From: Arachnia propionica
Lineage (GTDB): Bacteria > Actinomycetota > Actinomycetes > Propionibacteriales > Propionibacteriaceae
Length of the DNA: 64,000 nucleotides
Direction: 5' to 3'
Assembly (NCBI RefSeq): GCF_037055325.1
Contig: NZ_CP146373.1
Location: forward strand, 1,984,001-2,048,000
In this document: in pieces, positions 26,115-35,290 of the stretch
Numbering within the stretch: the stretch's first letter is position 1
Layout of the letters: every line of letters starts with the position of its first letter
Notes under the pieces: generated by a model
What the model was told of the DNA's origin: nothing
Seen by the model: only the letters and a program-made list of their open reading frames with translations
Database searches by the model: none
Translations under genes and position numbers: made by a program

Positions 26115-27316
26115 GTTCCCTCAAAGCGTTACTCAAGCAGATCCTGACGCTGTGGCAGCGTGTCCGCAGCATCGGGTTCGTCGCCATTGTCACGCCACTG
26201 GGATGGGCGACGCTGGTCATCGGTGGGGTTTCCGCGATCATCGGGTGGTCGCGCGGCTGGTTGGAATTCCGCGGACTCACCTTCCTGGCGCTGGTGCTGT
26301 TCGTCGTCGCGGTACTGCTGACGCTGCGGCGCCCCGCCCACGACGTACTGCTGGAGCTGCACCAGCCGCGGGTCCCTGCCGGGGAACCCGGCCTGGGCCG
26401 GGTGCTGCTGCGCGGGCGTCCCGGCGGCACGCCCGCCGCCACCATCGAACTGCCGGTGGGCAAGGCGGTGGCGCGATTTCGGGTGGCGTCGTTGGGTGAG
26501 AACGACGAACACGAAGAGCTCTTCAGCATCCCGACCCGACGCCGGGGCGTCATTCCCGTCGGCCCGGTACGTGCGGTGCAGGCCGATCCGGTGGGTCTGA
26601 TCCGCCGCACGAAAGTGTTCAGCGAGCCGATGGAACTGTTCGTCCATCCCCGGATGGTGCCGCTGGAACTGGCGACCGTCGGTTTTCTCAAGGACGTGGA
26701 GGGCATCACGACCGCGAACCTGTCAAGCTCTGACGTCAGCTTCCACGCCCTGCGCGACTACGTCCCCGGCGACGACCGGAGGGCCGTGCACTGGCGCACC
26801 ACGGCCCGTACGGGACGCCTCATGGTGCGTCAGTTCGAGGAGACGATGCGTGCCCATCTCCTGCTGATGCTGTCCACCCTGCGTGACGATTACGCGAGCG
26901 AGGACGACTTCGAAACCGCGGTCAGCGTGACCGCGTCACTGGCCGTCGCGGCGTTGCGGGAGGAACGACAGGTCAGCCTGTACACCTTCGAGGGGCCGGT
27001 GGCCTTCCCGAACGCGATGGGCGCGCTCGACGAGCTGTGTCGGGTGACGCAGATCGACAAGGGTCCCGACCTCAGCCAGGTGGCGCTCCGGGCGGGACAC
27101 GACACCCCGGGGGCATCGGTGGCGGCTTTCGTCACCGGCGGCACCGACCCTGCACAGCTGCGTGCCGCACAGCTGGTGCTGCCACCCCAGGTCATGACGT
27201 TCGCGCTGCGCGTCAGCTCGGACCTGGAGATGGCACACCGTCAGCTCGGCGATCTGACGGTTCTGGACCTGCCGGTGCTCGATCAGCTGCCCCTGGTGAT
27301 GCGGGGGCTGTCGTGA
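26111..27316 (+). CDS. DUF58 domain protein
   Basis: A 401-residue membrane-anchored protein starting at a GTG that overlaps the moxR stop codon. Two hydrophobic segments at about residues 18-65 are followed by a soluble region with the diagnostic DUF58 block ALRDYVPGDDRRAVHWRTTA and GRLMVRQFEE (about residues 208-240). The C-terminal part resembles a von Willebrand A-like fold. It should work with the MoxR ATPase in assembling the locus products at the membrane. Confidence 0.85.
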   Translation: MSSLKALLKQILTLWQRVRSIGFVAIVTPLGWATLVIGGVSAIIGWSRGWLEFRGLTFLALVLFVVAVLLTLRRPAHDVLLELHQPRVPAGEPGLGRVLLRGRPGGTPAATIELPVGKAVARFRVASLGENDEHEELFSIPTRRRGVIPVGPVRAVQADPVGLIRRTKVFSEPMELFVHPRMVPLELATVGFLKDVEGITTANLSSSDVSFHALRDYVPGDDRRAVHWRTTARTGRLMVRQFEETMRAHLLLMLSTLRDDYASEDDFETAVSVTASLAVAALREERQVSLYTFEGPVAFPNAMGALDELCRVTQIDKGPDLSQVALRAGHDTPGASVAAFVTGGTDPAQLRAAQLVLPPQVMTFALRVSSDLEMAHRQLGDLTVLDLPVLDQLPLVMRGLS

Positions 27317-29583
27317 AGGGCGTCGGACTGCGGTGCATCGGGGTCTGGCTGCTGCTGATCCCGTCGGTGGTGGCACTCCAACCGGCTTTCGGAGGCTGGC
27401 CCGGTTTCCTGCCCGGAATGGCCGGGATCACCCTTGGTGTGCTGGTCGGCTACCTGACGGCCCGGTTCAGGCTGTCGCTGCTGTTGACCGTCCTGGCAAC
27501 ACTGGTCACCTATCTACTGTTCGGCGGCGCGTTCGCCCTGCCACGCACCACCATCGCCGGGTTCGTTCCGACCCTGGACACCGTTCGTCGTCTGGTGTTG
27601 CTCAGCGTCCAGAGCTGGCGTGACCTGCTGACGGTGGCTACCCCGGCCGACGATTTCACCGGCCCCGCCGTGGTGCCGTGGCTGCTGGGGCTGCTGGGAG
27701 GCGTGGTCGCCGCGACGCTGGCGGCCCGCACCCGCGCCGTGTTCTGGCCGCTGCTACCGTCCCTGGTGCTGTTGATCGTGAGCATCACCATGGGGGTGCG
27801 CACCGCACCGACCGCGACGTGGCTCGGGGCAGCTCTCGGCGCGGGCATGCTGGTGTGGGTGTGGGTTCACCAGACAATGACCCAGCGCGCCGACAACGCT
27901 GACATCCTGGTGAACAACCAGGCCGAGTCGTCCCAGACTCTCCGCCGGGCGATGGCGGCGGCGGCACTGCTCGGTGTCGGGGTCTCGGCAACAGTCATGG
28001 CCACGGGAATCACCGGAAGCAACACTCACCGCGACGTGTTGCGCGACCACATCGCTCCCCCGCTGAACCTGCGCAACTACCCCTCTCCCCTGATGAGCTA
28101 CCGCCGCTACGAGGTGGAGCAGAAGGACACGACCCTGTTCACGGTCACCGGCATGCCCGCTGGGAGCCGGTTGCGACTGGCGGTCATGGACACCTACGAC
28201 GGCAACGTGTTCAACGTGTCCCAAGACGCCAACCACTACCTACGCACGGGTCGCAGCATCACCCAGGACATCGAGGCCAGCACGACCCTGCAGGTCTCAA
28301 TCGGCGAGTACAACGGGATCTGGGTGCCACTGGCCGGATCGCCGCGCTGGCTGGAGTTCTCCGGGAACCGGGCCGATCTGATGGCCGACGGCACCTACTT
28401 CAACCAGAGCGCTCAACAGGTTCTCGCGACAGCCGGAACGGAATCGGGGGACATCTACCGGCTGGAGTCCTCCACGACCACGGAACCCACCGAGGAGCAG
28501 CGAGCGGAACTGGGTGCCACAATCCCGGGGAATGCCCCGCTGGCCAAATTGGAACGGGTCCCCGAGATCATGTCGTCACTGGCCGTCGAGTACGCCGAGG
28601 GCAAGTCCACCGCCTTCGAGCAGATGGTGGCCATCGAGACCAAGCTCAGGACCGACGGCTACTACTCGGATGGCTCCAAGGACAGCAACCGCTCCCGTCC
28701 CGGGCACACGACGGAGCGCCTGTCCACGATGTTCCAAAGTCCGATCCTGGTGGGTGATGACGAGCAGTACGCCACTGCGATGGCCATCATGGCGAACCAG
28801 CTGGGAATTCCCGCTCGGGTGGTGCTCGGTTTCTACCCCGAGGAGAACCCGGGTGAGGTGTGGGACGTGAAGGGCACCCAGGCCCACGTCTGGGTGGAGG
28901 CCAACTTCGCCGATGTCGGGTGGGTGAGTTTCAACCCCACCCCCGACCGGGACAAGCAGCCCAACACCGAGGTGCCCAAACCCAAACCCAAACCCAAACC
29001 GCAGGTCGATCCACCGCCGAACCCGCCGGAGAAGGTCCCGGAGGAACCGGTGATCCCGGACCGGGAGGCCGACGACCGGGACGGCGACGACGACTGGAAA
29101 ATCGACTGGGGGCTGATTTTTGCGGCACTTGGTGCGGTGGGAGGAATCGGGGTGATTTCGTCCCCGTTCCTGGTGGTGCTGGGATTGAAGATTCGCAGGA
29201 CCGGACGTCGTCGCAACGCCGCCACTGCCCAAGAGCGCCTGGTGGGAGCCTGGGACGAGATCGTGGACCGGGCGCGGGATCTTGGATTCCAGCCCGCGCA
29301 GAGCAGGACCCGTCGTGAGACCGCCTCCGAGTTGCAGCGCCTCCACCCCGGGATTGCCTTCGCCGAGACAGCGGAAAGGATCAACACGGCCGTGTACGGA
29401 CCCGTCCCACCCGAGGCCCCGGTGGCCGAGACGGCCTGGCGGGTGACCGACGGCATCACACACGAGTTGGTCAAGGACCTTCCGTGGTATCGCCGGGCCC
29501 TGGTGGCGCTGTCGCTGCGTTCACTGCGCCGGACAAAGGTGGAACCCAGCACCACGCCCCAGGAGGAACCTGATGGCACGTAA
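27313..29583 (+). CDS. TgpA-like transglutaminase-fold membrane protein, catalytic residues lost
   Basis: A 756-residue protein overlapping DUF58 by four bases. Residues 1-235 contain about seven membrane segments; residues 240-555 are extracellular and include the transglutaminase core (GDDEQYATAMAIMANQLGIP near 479, then HVWVEANFADVGWVSFNPTP). The position of the catalytic Cys holds Asp (DDEQ instead of xCEQ) and the catalytic Asp of DPTP is Asn, while the His is kept, so cross-linking activity is unlikely. A Lys-Pro repeat linker follows near 555-570, a further membrane segment near 612-635, and a DUF4129-like cytosolic tail. It probably has a structural role. Confidence 0.85.
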   Translation: MKGVGLRCIGVWLLLIPSVVALQPAFGGWPGFLPGMAGITLGVLVGYLTARFRLSLLLTVLATLVTYLLFGGAFALPRTTIAGFVPTLDTVRRLVLLSVQSWRDLLTVATPADDFTGPAVVPWLLGLLGGVVAATLAARTRAVFWPLLPSLVLLIVSITMGVRTAPTATWLGAALGAGMLVWVWVHQTMTQRADNADILVNNQAESSQTLRRAMAAAALLGVGVSATVMATGITGSNTHRDVLRDHIAPPLNLRNYPSPLMSYRRYEVEQKDTTLFTVTGMPAGSRLRLAVMDTYDGNVFNVSQDANHYLRTGRSITQDIEASTTLQVSIGEYNGIWVPLAGSPRWLEFSGNRADLMADGTYFNQSAQQVLATAGTESGDIYRLESSTTTEPTEEQRAELGATIPGNAPLAKLERVPEIMSSLAVEYAEGKSTAFEQMVAIETKLRTDGYYSDGSKDSNRSRPGHTTERLSTMFQSPILVGDDEQYATAMAIMANQLGIPARVVLGFYPEENPGEVWDVKGTQAHVWVEANFADVGWVSFNPTPDRDKQPNTEVPKPKPKPKPQVDPPPNPPEKVPEEPVIPDREADDRDGDDDWKIDWGLIFAALGAVGGIGVISSPFLVVLGLKIRRTGRRRNAATAQERLVGAWDEIVDRARDLGFQPAQSRTRRETASELQRLHPGIAFAETAERINTAVYGPVPPEAPVAETAWRVTDGITHELVKDLPWYRRALVALSLRSLRRTKVEPSTTPQEEPDGT

Positions 29584-30691
29584 GCAGCAGATCCCCGAAA
29601 AATTCACAGGGGCCACGGTGACCGCCATCCGACGCGCTTCGGCTCGTTTACTGCTGGCCTTGCTGGAAGTCCTCCTGGCGGGGGTCGTGATCGGACTCCA
29701 GCTGTGGGCCGGCAAGCTTCACATAAAGATCGACGCCGTGTGGGTGGTGCTCTGTTCCGTGGCCTTCGGAGTGTGGCTGCTGATCAACACTGTGATCCTG
29801 CTGTTCCAGTCGCGAACCATCCCTGCACTGATGCTGGGATTCGAGTACAGATCGGTGGAAACCGGCCAGCGTGCCGGCGGCAAGGCCTTTCTGGGGCGGC
29901 TGCTCACGGCCCTGCTGTTCTACGCGACCCTCGGGGTCATGGGGATCCTGATGGCTGCCACCTATCGGAACGGACAGTCAGTGGTGGATCGCTGGCTCGG
30001 GCTGGTGGCGATACATCCGAAACGAATCCGCGACGTCTTCGACCCGGCTGCGCTGGTCCCCCCGACTCCTCCGGCACGTGTACAGCAGGTAACCATGCCC
30101 GGAATGACCTCCTCCCCCCCTCTGTACTCCCCGCCCGTTGCTCCTCCGGGCCCCCAGCACCCCGCCCCGGCCCCTGCAGTGTTCACCGCTGCGCCCTTCG
30201 CCCCACCCCAGGAAGCTGCCGGGCAGCCCAGCGCCCTCAGGAACCTGCCGGGTTTCCCCACATCCCAGGCGGCCCCTGCGACGCCATCGCCCATCCCTTC
30301 ATCACAGGCACCGGGCAAGGCGCCACCCGTGGACGAGACCGAACTGGATGCGAACCTCGCCGTCCCGACCGGAATCACGATCCGTTTCGACGACGGAACA
30401 TCCCTGCTGCTGGAGACCACCATGGTTCTCGGACGCAACCCCATCACACCCGATGGTTTCTCGGACGCCCGCTTGGTCGACCTGCCGGACCCGTCGATGC
30501 AGATGTCGAAAACACACGTCGTGATCATTCCCGAGGCGAAAAAGGTGAAGATCATGGACGTCGGTGCCCGCAACGGGGTCGTCCTCGAACTGGACGGAAC
30601 GAAAGTGCGGATCCCCCCGCAGCAGGTGATCGATCTTCCCGACCAGGCGACGGTGCATTTCGGCGGCCGATCCTTCCAGGTGGTGTCATGA
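29573..30691 (+). CDS. RDD-family membrane protein with C-terminal FHA domain
   Basis: A 372-residue protein. Residues 20-140 carry three membrane segments in an RDD-like arrangement (TAIRRASARLLLALLEVLLA, GKAFLGRLLTALLFYATLG). A Pro/Ala-rich linker covers 160-270. Residues about 285-372 form an FHA domain with MVLGRNPITP, MQMSKTHVVII and DVGARNGVVLEL, the phosphothreonine-binding signature. It overlaps the preceding gene. It should recruit Thr-phosphorylated partners, made by the kinase at 32968, to the membrane. Confidence 0.85.
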   Translation: MARKQQIPEKFTGATVTAIRRASARLLLALLEVLLAGVVIGLQLWAGKLHIKIDAVWVVLCSVAFGVWLLINTVILLFQSRTIPALMLGFEYRSVETGQRAGGKAFLGRLLTALLFYATLGVMGILMAATYRNGQSVVDRWLGLVAIHPKRIRDVFDPAALVPPTPPARVQQVTMPGMTSSPPLYSPPVAPPGPQHPAPAPAVFTAAPFAPPQEAAGQPSALRNLPGFPTSQAAPATPSPIPSSQAPGKAPPVDETELDANLAVPTGITIRFDDGTSLLLETTMVLGRNPITPDGFSDARLVDLPDPSMQMSKTHVVIIPEAKKVKIMDVGARNGVVLELDGTKVRIPPQQVIDLPDQATVHFGGRSFQVVS

Positions 30692-31506
30692 TGACCGACA
30701 GGACACGAGTCGGCACGGACCAGCCGAGGTTCACGGTACGTCACGGGGGCTGCTCCGACCGGGGGCAGGTGCGAAAGCGCAACGAGGATTCGTTCCTGAC
30801 AGCCGCCCCGTATTTCATCGTCGCGGACGGCATGGGTGGGCATTCCAATGGTCAGGATGCTTCCCAGACAGCCGTGGAGACGTTCCGACCCCGGAATGAT
30901 CTGATGTGGGCCACATCCGAGGGGGTCATTGGCGGAATCAGCAAGGCAGCTGCGGCGATCCGGAGACTCCCCGGCACAGGCCGCCCCCCGGGCAGCACCA
31001 TCGCAGGGGTCGGGCTCAGTATCCAATCCGGTCATCCCTGCTGGCTGGTGTTCAACATCGGTGATTCCCGGGTGTATCTGCTGCGCCGCGGACTGCTGAC
31101 CCAGATCACCGCCGACCATTCCATCCGTCACGAAGGACCCGACAGCATCAGCCGCAACGTCATCACCCGTGCGCTGGGGGGCGGACTGACACAGCCGCTG
31201 CAACCCGACCAGTGGCTGATTCCCGCCCTGCCGCACGACCAACTACTGATCTGCTCCGACGGGCTCTACATCGACCTGACACAGCAGTTGATGACGGCGA
31301 TCCTGCTGGGGGACGGCAATCCCCAGCGAAAGGCCGAGGCCCTGGTCGATGCTGCCAACGCAGCCGGGGGACGGGACAATGCAACAGCCGTGGTCGTGGT
31401 CGCCGATGACGTCGCCCCGGTGTCCGGGGCGGCCATGAGAATCAACGAGGCCACGGTGCGCGATGACGAGACCGAGACAGCTCAGGAGGAGGAACTGGTC
31501 CCATGA
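30688..31506 (+). CDS. PP2C-family Ser/Thr protein phosphatase
   Basis: A 272-residue soluble phosphatase. Metal-binding motifs are all present: RNEDSF, FIVADGMGGHSNGQ, NIGDSRVYLLR, LLICSDGL and GGRDNATAVVVV. It starts at ATG 30688 or 30691, overlapping the previous stop. It should reverse the action of the kinase encoded at 32968 on FHA-ligand sites within the secretion locus. Confidence 0.9.
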   Translation: MMTDRTRVGTDQPRFTVRHGGCSDRGQVRKRNEDSFLTAAPYFIVADGMGGHSNGQDASQTAVETFRPRNDLMWATSEGVIGGISKAAAAIRRLPGTGRPPGSTIAGVGLSIQSGHPCWLVFNIGDSRVYLLRRGLLTQITADHSIRHEGPDSISRNVITRALGGGLTQPLQPDQWLIPALPHDQLLICSDGLYIDLTQQLMTAILLGDGNPQRKAEALVDAANAAGGRDNATAVVVVADDVAPVSGAAMRINEATVRDDETETAQEEELVP

Positions 31507-32966
31507 CCAAACGATGGGCCCCCGGAGCCTGCAAACTACTGGCCTGGGAACAGGGCGTAGCACTGCTGGACAGCGAGATCAGTGACGAACAGGCCGAGAA
31601 ACTCTGGACAACCGTGCAACACGAGGCGAAGCTCGCAACCTTCCTGCAGGCCCTGATGGAAGCCACGGGCGCAGGGTTGTTGAGCATTCCGCCCTTCGCC
31701 GTGGCAATCCTGGACGAACGCGGAGCCCACGTGGCTGTTCGTGGAGGATGGCTCGTTTCGGTGCGCACCGTCGATCAGGACATCAGGCTCAACGGCGAGA
31801 ACATCACCACGTGGGAGGAGAAGCTGGTGGCGGGCGCCGTCGCAGTGGAACTCCAGACATCCGGCAGCCACGACCGGAACCTGCCGCTCACGGGTGGAAT
31901 CGTCGACGCCGGTCGCGTGCTGTGGTCCTGGGGGGATGAATCACCGTTCCCGTCAACCCTGACGGCCCCGGTGGAGGTGGCGGCCGAGGTGAGATCCCCG
32001 GGTGAGCAGCGAGCAGAGACTTTGGTCGATCACGTCCCAACCATGATCCCGAAGGACGACCGCAGCCACCAGGACGACCAACCCAAAACACCAGAACACA
32101 CACAAGAACCCCGCCACGACACCGGGGAAGACGACCGCAGCCACCAGGACGACCAACCCAAAACACCAGAACACACACAAGAACCCGGCCAGGACACCGG
32201 GGATGCGGGCGTAATGCTCACGGTTCCGAAGAGGAAACTTCCAGATCCGGGAAATCCTCAGGATTCCAGAGGACAGACCACCCTGGTTGTGCCCGTCGAT
32301 CCGGACTCGGTCGTCCCCGACAGCCCCTATGCTCACCTGTGGGACGACTCGGCAGAGGTGGCGGATCCTGGGATGAGCGGCGGGGAGAACATCGAGGCGA
32401 AACCGGGTGAACCGAATGCACAGCCCAGCACCAGAACCACGGCCGGCGAATTGCGCGACGGATTGACCGTTGCGGCGAACGACGAGATCCCGATCGCCTC
32501 GTTCCCCAGTACTCGCGGCCCGCAGGTACTGGCATCCTTCTGCGCCGCCGGACACCCCAATCCCCCGCAGCGGGTCCAGTGCTACGAGTGCGATGCTCCT
32601 GTCAGCGGCCAACCCCAGTTAGTGGAACGGCCACAATTGGGCTGGCTTCGCATCACCGGAGGCGAGACGGTGCCGTTGCACGGCCCCGTGGTCGCGGGAC
32701 GCAACCCCAGGAGCACGGCTTTCTCATCACCGGAGCCACCACGTTTGATAGCTCTGCCCCACCGTCACATTTCCAGCAACCACATCGCCTTCATCCTGGA
32801 AGGCTGGTCAGTGCTGGCTCGTGATCTGGGATCCAGCAACGGCTCCTACCTGCGACGCCACGGCAACCCGCCCGTCCGCCTACCGGAGAACGACACCCTC
32901 CTGGTACCCGGAGACGTAATAGACCTGGGACACGGGGTGTTCATCAACCTGGATCGGATTCCCTGA
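31503..32966 (+). CDS. FHA protein with zinc-ribbon-like motif
   Basis: A 487-residue protein. Residues 1-150 are a conserved-looking N-terminal domain without a name to me. Residues 160-320 are acidic and low-complexity. Near residue 343 is FCAAGHPNPPQRVQCYECDAPV, a Cys/His cluster like a zinc ribbon; the C-terminal 100 residues are an FHA domain (VVAGRNP, HRHISSNHIAF, DLGSSNGSYLRR). ATG 31503 overlaps the phosphatase stop. It likely binds phosphothreonine on locus partners. Confidence 0.85.
   Translation: MTKRWAPGACKLLAWEQGVALLDSEISDEQAEKLWTTVQHEAKLATFLQALMEATGAGLLSIPPFAVAILDERGAHVAVRGGWLVSVRTVDQDIRLNGENITTWEEKLVAGAVAVELQTSGSHDRNLPLTGGIVDAGRVLWSWGDESPFPSTLTAPVEVAAEVRSPGEQRAETLVDHVPTMIPKDDRSHQDDQPKTPEHTQEPRHDTGEDDRSHQDDQPKTPEHTQEPGQDTGDAGVMLTVPKRKLPDPGNPQDSRGQTTLVVPVDPDSVVPDSPYAHLWDDSAEVADPGMSGGENIEAKPGEPNAQPSTRTTAGELRDGLTVAANDEIPIASFPSTRGPQVLASFCAAGHPNPPQRVQCYECDAPVSGQPQLVERPQLGWLRITGGETVPLHGPVVAGRNPRSTAFSSPEPPRLIALPHRHISSNHIAFILEGWSVLARDLGSSNGSYLRRHGNPPVRLPENDTLLVPGDVIDLGHGVFINLDRIP
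32055..32204. repeat. Tandem 75-bp duplication in the FHA-zinc ribbon gene
   Basis: Two 75-bp units (starting at 32055 and 32130) encode DDRSHQDDQPKTPEHTQEP plus DTG; they differ at only a few bases. The repeat is in the acidic linker and keeps the reading frame. Confidence 0.85.
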
Positions 32967-32967
32967 C

Positions 32968-34578
32968 ATGCCACCACGCAAACCCGCCCCGGAAATTCCC
33001 GGATTCACGTTGATCGACTGGCTGGGCGGCGGCGGTTTCGCCGACGTTTTCCGGTACCACGACCACAGCCTCGATCGCGAGGTGGCCATCAAGGTTCTGC
33101 ATCGCGGCGGAAGCACCGACAAGGCGCGTCAGGCTTTCCGCACCGAGGCCAGCCTCATGGCCAAGCTCAGCAGCCACCCCAACATCGTCAGCGTCTTCCA
33201 AATGGGGGTGGCCGGCGACGGTCGTCCTTTCCTGGTGATGGAAATGTGCGCGACTCAACACCTGGGAGACACCAGTTCCCGCAGACCCTACAGCCCCGCG
33301 AAGGCGATGGAACTGGGAATCCAGATCGCAGGTGCGGTCGAGACCGCCCACCGGCTGGGAATTCTTCACCGCGACATCAAACCCTCCAACATCATGTTCA
33401 CGGCCTTCGGCCGGCCCGCCCTGACCGACTTCGGCATCTCGATTTCCTTGGATCAGGGGGCATCGGCCCAACTGGCCATGAGCCCCCTGTGGGCGCCGCC
33501 GGAGCAATTCGGAAGCTCGGCGGGAAGCATTGGCCCGTGGAGCGACGTCTACTCCTTGTCAGCGACGGTCTGGGCACTGATGGTGGGTCACAGCCCCATG
33601 TACCTCCCGGGCGAGTCGAACGACCGGCTAAACCTAGAAGCGCGGATCAGGACCATGCAGGTGCCCCGGACCTTGCGTCCCGATGTGCCCGAGGAACTGG
33701 AACGGGTGCTTGCTGTGGGCATGGCCAAGGATGCGCACGCACGCTTCCAGACCGCCATCGAATTCGCGCGAGCGTTGCAGAGTGTCCAAGGTGTGATCAA
33801 CCAGCCCGTCACGTCCATTGACGTGTTCACCGAACCCGGACAGGAACACTACGACGAGGAGGAGCTGCTCGACGAGGGAACCCGGATCTCAGGGTTCCAG
33901 TTGATCGACCCCGACCAGGTTGACCAGACCAGCAGTGCCACCGGCCCCACCTCCGGTTCGACGACGCTGGAGGGACGGGACTCCACCGGTGGCGGGTACG
34001 GTTCAACACCTGTAATTCCAGCGGCCGTGCTGCAACACGGCCGCGGCGTCGCCGCTCCCGGTCTGCGAGATTTCACCTTCACGGGCGAACCTCCGGAGCA
34101 GCTGCCGACAGAGCCCGTCGATGTGCTGCGTTCCGCACCCCCGGCCCCCGAAACCCCCGTCAGTCGACGTCCCCCCTGGAAATTGATCGCATCCGTGGCT
34201 GTCGCCTTGGCCGTGGTCATCGGAGCGGTTTTGGTGTTCACGCTCAACCGGGGGCAGGGAGCCACCACCCCAGATGTCACCGCCAGCACGAGCCGCAGCG
34301 GCCGTCCGGCGGATCCCCTCGTCATAGTTCCCAAGGTCACGGACCTGACGGGACACATCGACGGCGACAAGGCGACGTTCACGTGGACCAACCCAGCTCC
34401 CGAACCGGGGGATCAGTTCCGCTACACGCTGTTAGATCCCCGCAATGGAACCGCCTACGAGGCAACCAGCGAAACCACCGTCACCGTATCGAAACTTCCG
34501 GGTGACACGTGCCTGGAGGTGGCGTTGACCCGCAGGAACGGTCGGAGTTCCGAACCGGCCAAAGTGTGCGCGGCATGA
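32968..34578 (+). CDS. Membrane Ser/Thr protein kinase (PknB-like)
   Basis: A 536-residue Hanks-type kinase. Visible are the glycine loop GGGGFADVF, catalytic Lys in AIKVLHRGG, HRDIKPSNIMF, DFGIS and an APPEQ segment (WAPPEQFG) in the kinase domain (residues 8-275). A Pro/Thr-rich juxtamembrane region follows, one membrane segment at about 402-425, and an external FN3-like domain of about 90 residues that ends in a Cys-containing strand. No PASTA repeats. It sits between FHA genes and a PP2C gene, so it is the likely source of their phosphothreonine ligands. Confidence 0.9.
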   Translation: MPPRKPAPEIPGFTLIDWLGGGGFADVFRYHDHSLDREVAIKVLHRGGSTDKARQAFRTEASLMAKLSSHPNIVSVFQMGVAGDGRPFLVMEMCATQHLGDTSSRRPYSPAKAMELGIQIAGAVETAHRLGILHRDIKPSNIMFTAFGRPALTDFGISISLDQGASAQLAMSPLWAPPEQFGSSAGSIGPWSDVYSLSATVWALMVGHSPMYLPGESNDRLNLEARIRTMQVPRTLRPDVPEELERVLAVGMAKDAHARFQTAIEFARALQSVQGVINQPVTSIDVFTEPGQEHYDEEELLDEGTRISGFQLIDPDQVDQTSSATGPTSGSTTLEGRDSTGGGYGSTPVIPAAVLQHGRGVAAPGLRDFTFTGEPPEQLPTEPVDVLRSAPPAPETPVSRRPPWKLIASVAVALAVVIGAVLVFTLNRGQGATTPDVTASTSRSGRPADPLVIVPKVTDLTGHIDGDKATFTWTNPAPEPGDQFRYTLLDPRNGTAYEATSETTVTVSKLPGDTCLEVALTRRNGRSSEPAKVCAA

Positions 34579-35290
34579 GTACTCTGCAGATCGACTTCGC
34601 CGGCGAGGTGTACCAGGTGGAGCCGGGGCAGGAGTTCGTCATCGGGCGCACCGGCGATCTCGCCATCGAGGACAACCCATACCTGCACCGTCAGTTCCTG
34701 TCCATCCGCCACGACAGACAGATGTGGTGGGTGCACAACGTGGGCAGCCGCATCCCGGCCCGCCTATCAGACATCAACTGCTTCACCACCAGCACCCTTC
34801 CACCCGGTGCAGGTCTGTCGCTGGTGTTCGAGTCGATGCTGCTGACCTTCAACGCCGGGCAGGTCGGTTACGAAATCGAGCTGTCACTGGCCTCCTCGGT
34901 GTTCCAGATGGTGGTGCTACCGGAGGAGGACCTGGGGGACACCACCATGGGGAAACCCGCTTCACCCATTCACAGCTGCTGGCGATCCTGGCCCTCGCGG
35001 AGCCCGTGCTGAGCCGAGCCGGAGTGGGAAGCTGGCAGATTCCGTCGGCCGGTGAGGCTGCGGCACGCCTGGGATGGGCCCAGACCCGCTTCAACCGGAA
35101 ACTCGACAACGTGTGCGACAAGCTCGACAAGGCCGGGGTGAAGGGGCTGCACGGCGGGGTGGGGTCCTTGGTCAGCAGTCGTCGCGCCAACCTCGTGGAC
35201 TGGGCGGTGTCATCCCGCCTCGTGACCACCGAGCACCTGCCCGTACTGGACATCGAGGCAGCACAAAACCGCACGATGATGGAGGACTGA
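34575..35290 (+). pseudogene. FHA/winged-helix-like protein, frameshifted
   Basis: The first frame gives an FHA-like domain (MSTLQIDFAGEVYQVEPGQE, FVIGRTGDLAIEDNPYLHRQ) from ATG 34575 to about 34950. The continuation, FTHSQLLAILALAEPVL then GEAAARLGWAQTRFNRKLDN, is in the next frame and ends at 35290, overlapping the EccC start. The two halves belong to one actinobacterial protein type as I remember it. One missing G in the GGGG of CATGGGGAAACC (about 34948-34957) would restore a 239-residue product. It is either a real mutation, a phase-variable G tract or a sequencing error. Confidence 0.75.

Noticed and set aside
34945-34960. Programmed -1 frameshift in the FHA gene
   Set aside because: GGGGAAA does not place the X-XXY-YYZ heptamer correctly in the incoming frame, and three neighbouring genes show similar breaks without slippery runs.
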